Positions 1 to 10,500 of a stretch of DNA of 64,000 nucleotides are shown one piece after another (position 1 is the first letter of the stretch; each line of letters starts with the position of its first letter). The position numbers and the translations under genes are program-made. Under the pieces are notes generated by a model that was given only the letters and a program-made list of their open reading frames with translations, was not told where the DNA came from and made no database searches. The DNA lies in contig CAJNDS010002529.1 in NCBI GenBank assembly GCA_905221605.1, positions 270,160 through 334,159 of the forward strand. Direction: 5' to 3'. The stretch comes from Symbiodinium natans (taxonomy: Eukaryota > Sar > Dinophyceae > Suessiales > Symbiodiniaceae).

Positions 1-2321
1 GTTCAGGGTGAGTGAGTGAGTGAGTGAGTGGACGGCCTGGGGTGCACTCCGGCCAACGGAAACGTTCCCTCCGCCATCTCTTCCCCCCTCCGCTTGCGTC
101 ATTGGAGAGATCCGGCAAGAGTTCGACGCTCCGAGCCCCTCAATCCGAGCTGGGAAAAACGCCACCCGAACCTCCATGGGCCCGCCCCCCCAAGCCGGGC
201 GGCTTGGGTTGGATTTGGGCACTTAGGCAAGACAGCCCACTTCACAGGAACAGAAACTCTTCCCCTTGCGATCCCTCACAAAGGTACTAAGCTGGGGGCA
301 TTGGCTCGGAGACAGGGCTTGGGGTGCGGGGTGGTCGTACCAAACACGCACACACGCACCGGCAGCAAGACTAAGGGAAAAAGCAAGTTCAGCTAATCCC
401 CTTTTGGCTGCACAAACTCCCACAGTATCCCCTTGGCATGCGGGGCAATGCCTGCAACTCAAGGCACCGCCCCCGACCAGAAGGGGGTAGGATTCAGGGT
501 TTCCGTGGCCCTAAACCCTAAACCCTAAACCCTAAACCCTACAAACCCTAAGTCCTAAGCCCTATTAAGCCCTAAGCCCTCTAAGCCCTAAGTCCATGCC
601 CAAAAGCGACCCGAGCCTCAAGAGCACCCATGGGCACTGACAAGAAGCGCCTGAGAAAACGTGTCGCACGCGAACTTCAGGGTTTTGGGGCTTAGGGGTT
701 GGGGTTTAGGGTTTAGGCTCAAGGGTGTAGGGTTTAGGGTTTAGGGTTTAGGCCTAAACCCTAAACCCTGAACCCTGAACCCTAAACCCTAAACCTGAAA
801 TTAGTGGGCTTTCATCGGGCTCTGGTTGTTGTTGGGCATCCGCAATTCTGAGGTTGGAGCTGTGCGCCCCTGGGTCCGGCACCTTACCCTTGCTTACATA
901 AGTCCCAAGGATGGTCCCTTAGGGTTTAGGGTTTAGGGTTTAGGGTTCAGGGTTTAGGGTTTAGGGTTTAGGGTTTAGGGTTTAGGACTAGGACCCAGAG
1001 TAGCTTATTCCCTTTTTTTAGGGTTTAGGTTCCCTTATAAGCCCCTTTAAACCAACAAGGGCTCCCTTTTCATCCCTAAGTTACGGGTCTAGATAGTGTA
1101 TTATAAGTATTTTCCAAGAGCCAAATTCAGGGCCCATACTTGAAACCCTAGAGCACACTCTGGCTCCTCAAGCCCTAAACCCTAAATCCTAAACCCTAAA
1201 CCCTAGACCATTATTTCAAGGAGGGGGGGGGGGGGGGGGGGGGCGTGATTGCGTTGAGTTCCGGGTTTAGGTCTCAGGGTTTTGGGGAGGGTTTGGGCTG
1301 GGCCCGACTTGCGATCCCGCAGGTTCCCGCTTGCTGGGGGTTTAGGCTTAGGGCTTTAAAGTTTAGGGTTTCGGGTTAGGGTTTAGGGTTTAGGGTTTTT
1401 TCCACTTTAGGGTTTAGGGTTTAGGGTTTAGGGTTAGGGTTTAGGGTTTTTTCCACCTTCTTGCCTCAAGAAGGGAAGGAGAAAGCATTCCAGTACCTGA
1501 CATCCCCCTCCCTTTCAGGGATCATATGGGGAGCTCTCAAAATCATGGTCCATTTCGGGATCCCTATTCTAACATGGAGCAAAGTGGACACCTAAATTCC
1601 CCAACCCCCCACGTGCTAAACCCTGAAACCCTTGGAGCTCGTTAACTCCCTGCAGTTGTGACAACCTCGGCGTCAGAAAACCTGAAGTTTGGCCACTTGC
1701 TGCTGGATCTCAGCAGCTATCTGCTCTGCCCCCCTTCTTCTTGACCGGACTGCTGTCCCGGGGTGTTTCCAGACCCTCTCCGCCCATTGCAGCGGGTGGG
1801 GAGCAGTTGGTGGCGGTGGCGGCTGGGGATAGGCCTTCGCGCGCCTTGTCTGGCTCGGAGTGTTGCTGTCGTCGCCGCTGCCGATTCTCGTTGGCCTTCT
1901 CTTCCTGACAGTCTGAAGAGGCCACGTGAGAACCCTTTAAACTCTTTAAGACCTCTAAAAACCCTACAAAAACCCCATAAAGCCCTAGAAGCCCCACAAA
2001 CCCTGCAAACCTTGAACCCTTTAAACCCTGTAAACCCTAAACCCTAAACACCCTGAACCCTAAACCCTTCAAACCTCCCACACCCTGAAAGCCCTGAACC
2101 TTAAACCCTTTAAACCCCCTGAACCCTAAACCCTAAACCCTAAACCCTAAACCTTAAACCCTTTAAACCCCCTGAACACTGAAAGCCCTGAACCCTGGGT
2201 GGCCGGCAGATTCATCGAGGGAGGATAGAGGCGGTCCGGGAGGGGAAAGTCCGGGTTGATCCGAGCGACTGCAACGCAGCTTGCGGGTGCGTTGTTTTTT
2301 TTTTGTTTTTTTTTTCTTTTC

Positions 2322-2394
2322 TGGGGTTTAGGGTTTAGGGTTTAGGGTTTAGGGTTTAGGGTTTAGGGTTTAGGGTTTAGGGTTTACAGTGGGG
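2322..2394 (+). repeat. TTTAGGG array, about 9-10 units
   Basis: Near-perfect tandem TTTAGGG units on the plus strand, preceded by a T-rich run at about 2294-2317. Further TTTAGGG units follow at 2394-2420 after a short interruption. Confidence 0.9.
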
Positions 2395-3399
2395 TTTAGG
2401 GTTTAGGGTTTAGGTTTAGGATTTGTGGGGCTTGCAGGGTTTACAGCGTTTAGGGCAGTCTGGTCCCTAAACGAAAAGGGTTCGCAGCTGCCAATAAGCC
2501 CTAAGCCCTAAACCCAACAAACCCTAAGCCCTAAACCCTAAACCCCAAACCCTAAACCGTAAACCTTAAACCCTAAACCCCTAGATCTAGGGTTGAGGGT
2601 TTTAGGGCCCAACCTGAACCCAACCCTGAGGCCTCAATATCCCTAAACTTCCAAGTCCACCTACAGAGCTGCATAAGCAGTTGGGTTTAGGGTTTAGGGT
2701 TCAGGGTTTAGGTTTTAGAGCTCAATATCGCTTTAGACGTGGCGCTCAGTGCACCAGCACCAACATCAAGACCACGACCCCAAGCTTCGTTGCCGTTTGG
2801 GACGGCTTCTCTTCCCAGACAATACACCATGATGTTCAGCATTGTCTCCAAACCGTCGAAACGAAACGCACCACAGTAGGCACTTTGGCAGCGTGTCCAT
2901 CTCTTTGTCAAAACATTTCCAGCACCGCATGTGACGTGCCCCTATGCATCCGTCACCCACTTCAACTCTGGACAGGGTCGCAAATGGTGCTGCTCTATCC
3001 TCTCCATCATTCTTCTCAAAGATGCGTTGGACTCTCTTCTTGATCTCCGGCATCTCTGGGTCTTCTCACGAGGTAGAGGGTTGCAGGCTCATGGTCGTAC
3101 TGTAAGTGGAGCACTCCTGGTAGGAGTTTAGGCTTTACGGGTCTAGGATCTAGGAACTTTTAGGCCTTATAGGGGTTAGTTCAGAGTTTAGGGTTTAGGG
3201 CTGTGCGTGGAGGGTCTACATCGACCCGAGTAAAGACCGCCTCAAACCCCAACCCCCTAACCCCCCTAAACCCTAAACCCTAAACCCTACAAAGGCCAGG
3301 GGCACCTCGCCTGTGACGTTTGCAGCGGTCTTCAGCTGAACCGCGGTCGATTCGCAGGTCGTGCGGACGGTGGGCACCGTGCCTTTAGGGTTTGGGGTT

Positions 3400-3545
3400 T
3401 AGGGTTTAGGGGTTTAGGGTTTAGGGTTTTAGGGCTTTAGGGGTTTTAGGGTTTTAGGGTTTTAGGGTTTTGGGGTTTTAGGGTTGGTTTAGGGTTCGAG
3501 GGTTTTAGGCGTTTAGGGTTTTAGGGTTTTAGGGTTTTAGGGCTA
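3400..3545 (+). repeat. Degenerate TTTTAGGG / TTTAGGG array
   Basis: Tandem units mostly of the form TTTTAGGG (one extra T relative to TTTAGGG), mixed with TTTTGGGG and TTTAGGG variants. It is one of several places where the unit drifts from the canonical heptamer to an octamer. Confidence 0.8.
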
Positions 3546-4077
3546 GTGTGCATCTCGGATGTAAGGCTTAGGGCTACAGCACCTCCACTGCTTCCACTCC
3601 TACTTCCGAGGGCAGCGCGAAGCCTCACTACAGCTTGGATTTACGAGTCTAGGAGTTCGGAGCTTGGGGTTCAGGGCTTAGGGTTTAGGGTTTAGGGCTT
3701 TAGGACTTTAGGGTTTAGGGTTTTGGTTGACATCCAGAGTTGGGAAGGCTTGGGAGGGGAGGTTTGGAGTGTTGTTCGCGCTTTCTGGCTTAAAGTTAAC
3801 AGTTTGCAGTCCCCTCAATCCCCTCTCAAACTCCCGAGCGGGCCTTGCTGTGTGCGCCCAGACTTCAAAGGGGGATAAGGAGGGGCCCCTTAGAAGGGAT
3901 CCTTAATCTTCTTCCACTATATAACCCCTATACATATACACCTTATGCAGTCCCTAGATGCCGAACTAACCCCCAAATGACCCAAAGAGCCTTCAGGTCC
4001 CTGATGCTGGGTCCCTCCTTGAGTCCCTTGGAGACTGCTCCTTCCCCACACCTACCTACGGCCCAGCAAAGCCACGA

Positions 4078-4208
4078 CTTGGTAGCCCGGTAGCCACATT
4101 ATCATAAGGGCACCTCTTTTTTTTTTTTTTTTTGGGGGGGGGGGGGGTGGCTACTTAACAAGGGAACCTTGTTCCAAAACAAGGGAAAGGGTACCGCCGG
4201 GCTACCCA
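4078..4208. mobile_element. Small inverted-repeat element, CTTGGTAGCC family
   Basis: The left end reads CTTGGTAGCCCGG and the right end CCGGGCTACCCAG, giving imperfect terminal inverted repeats about 130 nt apart. The interior has a T run followed by a G run (about 4117-4147) and a GGCTACTTAACAAGGGAACC block. The same termini and interior words recur at 8881-9015 (a spliced intron of the ankyrin gene), 11461-11515, 19231-19260 and 21977-22060, so this is a dispersed non-autonomous family. No target-site duplication is obvious for this copy. Confidence 0.65.
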
Positions 4209-5880
4209 GCCAAAACAAACCACAAAGCCAGAACAAAAAGCTTAAGGTTCCACTAGGGGCGGAGACAGGATTCTGAAAGGCCAGGTTCTGGGAGCTGCAG
4301 ATGTTCGGACCCAGCACTCTACCAGGGCCCGGCTAGTAAGTTGATGTTGCCCTATAAACCCTACACCCTAAACCCTAAACCCTAAACCCTAAACCCTAAA
4401 CCCTAAACCCTACCCCCCCCCCCCCCCAAAAAAAAAAAAAAAAAACCGAAACGGACCAGAGCTGGGGCGCCTCCGCACCCGATCTCCAGGATGAGGACTC
4501 TCATCATCCGGCCGTTGGAGACGGTCAAGGACCTCTTTTTTATTTTGCTTTTTTTCTTGGGGGGACATATGGGTTTAAGGTTTAGGAATGAGGGGGAATA
4601 GCATAAGGGATGAAGAGCATTTTTGGAGGGCTGAGGGTATAGAGTTCTCAAGGTTTAGGGGGTAACGGCATTTTTGTTGCAAGCAGACCGTGCACTGTCA
4701 GGGTGGCGAGGTCGACGAAGTGCCTGGCGATGCGCTGGTGGTCTCCGGGTGTGTCTGCAGACGGAGCCATGTTGCCCACGCACAGTACATGAGGATGTAG
4801 TGGCCCTGCGAGTGGATGACCCCACCTGCTGGTCGCGGATATGGCCCCGCCGAAGGAGGTGCAGGACTGCCCCCACCTGCCGGTCGTGGAGTTGGGCCCG
4901 TCGAAGGTGGTGGCCAGGGCCAGGTCCCGTGGCATCCACAACCTTGGGGTACGGCACACGTGGTTGGTTGGCCGGGGTCGGCGGCGGAGGTCCTCCTTCT
5001 AAACCCTAAACCCTAAACCCTAAACCCTACACCCATAGGAATGTGGGAATGACAAGTTCAAGGGTCAGGGTATATAAGGCTTCAGGGCTCCTGAACTTCG
5101 TAAACCCTAAACGCTAAAGCATCTTTTTGCTTCTGCGTCTAGGGTGCTTTCTCCACACGTCTGCCGCTTAAGGCCAAGTGCACGCCACCCCAAGCCCGCC
5201 CCCAAAGCCAAACTCCTTCCTGGGTGTTTCGGGTTCTAGGGTTTAGGACTCAAGGGGTTCAAAGTTTAGGGTTTATCGGGTTTATAGGGTTTACAGGGTT
5301 TTGTAGGGTTTATAGGGTTTACAGCCTTTATAGGGTGTATAGGCTTTATAGGGCTGATAGGCTGCTCTATAGGGTTTGTAGGGTTTACAGGCCTTCCCAC
5401 ATCCACGACGACTTCCTTCCACAGGTGGAAGCGGCGCTCCTGCCGATGCGTGCTTCTCCTTACACACTACTTGGGGGTGCGCATGGGTTACTCGTAACCC
5501 CAACTATGAGTTTACTTATAATATCCCTAAACCCTAAACTTAAACCCTAAACTTGAACCCCTTGAACCCTGAACCCCTGAGCCCCTAAACCCTACTTAGG
5601 AGAGTCTGAGAGGATTCTTAGGACTTAGCCTTCATCTAGGGGTTAGGGTGTGCGGCACGGCGGCAATCACGGGAGAATGGTTTGGGGTTAGGAAAGGCCA
5701 AGGAGCCCTTTAGAGCTCAAAACCTCTTGGTGACAGGTTTAGGGTTTAGGGTTTAGGGTTTAGGGTTTAGGGTTTAGGGCTAGCCCACATAGGGTTGAGG
5801 GTTTTGGGTTTAGGGCCCATTCTCTTGCACTCCAGCATCCTGAACTCGGCCTCCGAAAGCCTAGAAATGCCAGCAAGTCT

Positions 5881-5954
5881 AGGGTTTAGGGTTTAGGGTT
5901 TAGGGTTTAGGGTTTAGGGTTTAGGGTTTAGGGTTTAGGGTTTAGGGTTTAGGG
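5881..5954 (+). repeat. TTTAGGG array, about 10 units
   Basis: Ten or so uninterrupted TTTAGGG heptamers. This is one of the cleanest arrays in the left part of the window, with unique sequence on both sides, so it is interstitial and not a chromosome end. Confidence 0.95.
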
Positions 5955-6955
5955 CGAGCCCACTGCAGCTTCCTGCTCGGAGTCGCTCACCCAGTGCGTG
6001 TCATTGAACCTCACGTGTGTTAAGGGGCCCTAAACCCGAATTCCTAAACCCTAAATCCTAAACTCTAAACCCTAAACCCTAAACTCTAGGGCTTCGGAGG
6101 GGGGGGGGGGGGGGGGGAGGGTCGAATTCTACATGCGGGGGCGGAAGCTTTAGGCCTTGCTTTGACATCCATGGCTTGCTGCAAAAAAAACAAACCCCTA
6201 AACCCATCTCTTCAGCCAACTGAAAAGCACCCAAGTCTACCCTGCACCCCCTGCATCCGATAAAGCTCCAAACGTCGTGGAGCAGGGTCTTAGAGGTTCA
6301 GATGCTCCGGGTATTGCCGTTCTGGGTTTATGGGTCTATATACAATGGTCTACCCCCCCAAGCCCCCTAAACCCTAAACCCTAAACCCTAAACCCTAAAC
6401 CCTAAACCCTAAACCCTAAACCCCAATGAGCCCCCCCCCTTCCCTCCTCACATCCGAGCCAAGTGAGTCATGCCTGAGCTCCCGGACATCAGGACCCTGG
6501 GGCGGGCGTGGCCATTGCAAAAGGGGCAGCTTGGCCTGAGCTCGCAGTTTGCAAGACTTTGGAGGTTCAATTGGGAAGCTCTAGGTGTCCCTAAACCCTA
6601 AACCCTAAACCCTAAACCCTAAACCCTAAACCCTAAACCCTAGGTTGCCTTTTTGGAGTCATATAGGTCCTGGGCATAAGGCATCCGATGATTTGGGGTT
6701 TTTTATCAGGGGCCCCTTACTATCGCAAACGCCAGGTCTGCCCTTTTCGGGTACCTAACAGTAGGGGCCTCCCTGCAAAAAAAGGACCATAAATTAGAGA
6801 AGTGACCATACAAGTAAGTACCCTGAAGGTTACACAAAGCCAAGGGCTATGCTCGTTATCCTGCAATTAACCTCCAGGTCAGTCAAGAAGTTCAAGACCC
6901 GAGTTTGAGTTGGGATCCCAACCCGCAGGGTTTCGAGCTAAGCGTTTAGATGCGT

Positions 6956-7081
6956 CTACAGGGTGGGGCCCCCTTACTATACTAACTGTAGTTAAGGGAC
7001 TTATAACCTAACTTAGGGTCCTTATAACCCAATTTAGGGCCCTTATAACTCTACTTATAACTAGGGGGCCCCACCCTGTAG
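6956..7081. mobile_element. MITE-like element with 20-bp terminal inverted repeats (CTACAGGGTGGGGCC)
   Basis: The left arm begins CTACAGGGTGGGGCCCCCTT. The right arm is its complement, ending CCCACCCTGTAG, with about 19 of 20 positions matching. The 85-nt interior is made of repeated CTTATAACCnAATTTAGGG-like words. No coding capacity. I could not identify a clear target-site duplication. It lies outside any gene I could reconstruct. Confidence 0.75.
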
Positions 7082-7576
7082 GGCTTTGAAGTCGAGAGCC
7101 GACTCTTAGTTCCCGTGCAGCGGGATTATAGGCATTCCAGGACAACCCCCCCAAGGAGAATTCCCCAAGTCATGTCTGTCCGAAACCCCAAGCCCGAAAA
7201 CCCCTAAAAGCCTCAGACCGAAGAAGCCAAAGTTTTTTAGAAGCCTAAACCCTAAACCCGCCAACGGCAAAAGGCTCAACCAAAAGCCGGTCAGCCCTAA
7301 AACCCTATAATATTAATTAATAATATTATAAGCCCGACTTGAGCCCCATACGTTCGGACCGCAAGCCCTCTGCCCCAAACGTCATCAGCCCCGGCAATGC
7401 TGCATTCAGGGTTTACTGTTTAGGGATACCCAACAATTCCACCGCAAATTCCCTGAGAGGGTTGAAGTCTCAGGTGGTGTGGACGCTTTAGGTTTCAGAA
7501 TAACACTTGCAAAATAGATAAGTCCAAAGCACGACTTCAGCGATGAATCCGAAATGCCACAGAATGAAGCCCTGGT

Positions 7577-10500
7577 CTATACGCCCCTTCTCGGGGTGTG
7601 AGTCCTGTAACTGCAATCTACAAAACCTATAACCCTATAACCCCTCCGCCAACAAGGTTTAGGGTTCGGGGTTGAGGGTCGACGCAAGCTTGCTTTTCTC
7701 GCCCACTCCTCGAGCACGCGCCCGGCTTCCCGGCAGGGCTGCTCCGCGGCCGCCTGGCGGGCCGTCTTTCCCTGCCTTGGAGACCGACTGATTCATAATG
7801 CTTTGATAGTAATTCTAGTAGTATGGGGTCTATGAACCCTAAACCCTAAACCCTAAACCCCAAACCCTAAACCCTAAACCCTAAACCCTAAACTGCCCTA
7901 AACCAGAACCTACAAAGGTCATAAGAAGCCCTAAGCCCTCTCAGGGCTCATTTCGTCCCCAAGGTGCCGGTCGGCGATGTCTGGGTCGGCTCTGACCTGG
8001 AGCCTGGGTCTTCTTCAGGATAGGGGAATTAAATTTAGGGTTTAGGGTTTAGGGTTTAGGGTTTAGGGTTTGGGGTTTAGGGTTTAGGGTTTGGCCCAAG
8101 AATTCCCCAGAGTCAACCCGATAAGAAGGCGGGCCTAGAATCCCCACAATCAACCCCATACTTGGCTGCACTTAGCAGGGTAGCTATTAACTAAGTTTTT
8201 AGCTGCCTTGTTAAGAAACCCAATAAACCCAAAAAGGCTAAGGATGTAAAGTTAATCCCCATAATCAATCCGATCATGTCCCATAGTCTACCCTTTAGTC
8301 AGGGCATGTATAGGGTTTAGGGTTTAGGGTTTAAGGGGTGAAGGGGTTTAACAGCCCATGCTGGTCCCAGACTGCTGGGAGGATCCAAAACGTAGAACCC
8401 CCACCCCACAGAGTACCCGATGCTACCCCTAAACCCTAAACCCTAAACCCAAAACCCTCTACTACTACTGGGTCATTCTTATGGGAAGGATCCTTTTAGG
8501 GGTCTTCGAGGTTTAGGGATTCTGGTTGGGATTCTGTGTTCAGGCTCAATGCCCAGGGATGAACAAATGTACACACAAAGATTTGCGCTGTCTGCGCCTT
8601 GGAGACTTCCTACCTCTGTGCCGCAGAAGCGTAGATTTCAAGAAGCCTGCTACGAAAAAAACCCAAAGATGAAGAGACACAGGTCTTCTGACCCTAAACC
8701 CTAAACCCTAAACCCTAAACCCTAAACCCTAAACCCTAAACCCTAAACCCTAAACCCTAAACCCTAAACCCTAAGCCCAGCAGCAGCCTCCGGACAAGCC
8801 GGGCGCAATCGGCCAGGGTGGCAAGGTGGAGGGCCGTCCGGCCCTCCTTGTCCAGCAGATCAACGCCGGCCCCGGCCTTCCTTGGTAGCTTAGTAACTAA
8901 GGGTTTAGGGTTAAGGGTTTAGGGTTTAGGGTACTTTTTTTGGGGTTGGCTACTGTAGAAGGGAACCCTGAACCCCAACAAAAGGGGGCCAAAAGGGTAC
9001 CACGGGGCTACCAAGCTTCAGCAACTTTCGCACCATGCGTGGGTGCCGCCGACTCGCCGCGTAGTGAAGGGCTGTGCGGCCACGGCCGTCGGCTTTGTCT
9101 ACGCTTGCCTCGGATGGCCCCTGAAAGCACTCTGAAAAATATTCCCTGCATGTGATCCTCTTAAACCCAATAAGGGAACAGATGCAATGTCCCAAGGTTT
9201 ATAGGGTTTAGGGTTTTGGGTTTAGGGTAAACCCTAAACCCTAAATCCTAAACCCTAAACCCTAAACCCACCTAGTTGCCTTGGCAGCCAAGAGTGTGTG
9301 GGCGCTGGCTCCCGACTGCGCGAGGGCGGCGTGGTGGAGGGGCGTCATCCCGCCAGGTTCCGCGAAGTCCACGGAGTCCTTGGTCTGAGGGAAGCTTCAA
9401 TTTCTAAGGGTTTAGGGTTTAGGGTTTAGGGTTTAGGGTTTAGGGTTTAGGGTTCAGGGTTTAGGGGTTCAGGGTTTAGGGGTTAGAGGCTAGCAAAGCT
9501 GGCCGGCTCTTAGTAGGGAATGAGGGAAGGAGGGCTCTACATAATCCCTTAAAGGGTATATGTGGGGCCCTAATTAATTCCCTCATTCCCTACTAAGAAC
9601 CAGGGGCTACCAAAGGGCTCCATGGAGAATGAGGCCCATATAGAACTGTGAAATGTCTTCAATTCCAAGTCCTGCGGGGCCAAATGAACCCTCAAATTGG
9701 GACCATACACCTTGTACTACTCTGGAACCATCAACCCTTTCAGCCCTAAACCCTAAACCCTAAATCCTAAACCCTAAACCCTAAACCCTAAACTCTAAGC
9801 CCCAAACCAGGCCCAGGTGTCCCCTGCACCATCGAGCAAAAGCTGCACGATGGGCGCAATGTCGGCCCAGGAGGCCAAGTGAAGCGCCGCTTTGCCATCC
9901 GGCCCCGGTTGGTCCTTGTCCTTGGGATGTTCCCCCTTATACTAACAGTATAGGGTTTAGGGTTTAGGGTTTAGGGTTTAGGGTTTAGGGATGTTCCCCC
10001 TTATACTAAGTCCCTCATAGGGATTAGAAAAAGGGGTACCATAATGTCTACTAAGGGCTGTTAGTATAAGGGGGAACACCCCAACCTTGTCCTTGTCGTT
10101 TTTTTGGGTCGCCTAGGCCTAGGAAACAAATCTCAGGGTTTAGGGTTTAGTGCTTAGGGGTTCAGTTTGTTGGGGTTTGTATGCCCATGATTACATGTCA
10201 TTACGGCGTGCTGCTGAATGCTTTTCCAGTAAAGGGTGGGGGGGGGGGGGGTAGCAGGTAGGTTGTAGGGTCATAACGAGGGTACCCTTTTGTGAACCAA
10301 GAACCTTGGGAACCAAACGAAGCCTAAAATTGGGGTCATATACCATATACTGCCAAAATCACTATTAAGGTAAGATGAACCATAAACCCTTTTAGGGGTC
10401 ATGTCGTCCCCAAGGAAAGAAGGTCAACAAAAACCACCGCTCCTAAACCCTAAACCCTAAACCCTAATGTTAACCTAGTATTACTAAAGCCCCTAACATT

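Larger units (their letters stand above)
1..7576. repeat. Gene-poor block dense in interstitial telomere-like TTTAGGG/CCCTAAA arrays
   Basis: Seen directly: dozens of arrays of TTTAGGG or its complement, 2-12 units each and in both orientations, alternate with unique blocks of 50-400 nt. Examples are near 500-540, 720-790, 905-985, 1375-1450, 2322-2393, 4365-4410, 5735-5780, 5881-5954, 6365-6420 and 6590-6645. Degenerate units (TTTTAGGG, TTCAGGG, CCCTGAACC, TTTATAGGG) are common. Homopolymers occur near 1218-1243 (G), 4117-4147 (T then G), 4414-4445 (C then A) and 6100-6118 (G). A GTGA microsatellite lies at about 9-30. No gene could be rebuilt. GC-rich unique blocks at about 20-480, 1690-1960, 2710-3060 and 4660-4960 are open in several frames on both strands and may contain exons, but no frame stands out. 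Confidence 0.85.

Noticed and set aside
1-600. Window start or internal arrays as a true chromosome end
   Set aside because: Arrays are short, occur in both orientations and are flanked by unique DNA on both sides.
4655-4960. GC-rich block open in several frames on both strands
   Set aside because: No frame is clearly better, splice edges are ambiguous and no domain is recognised.
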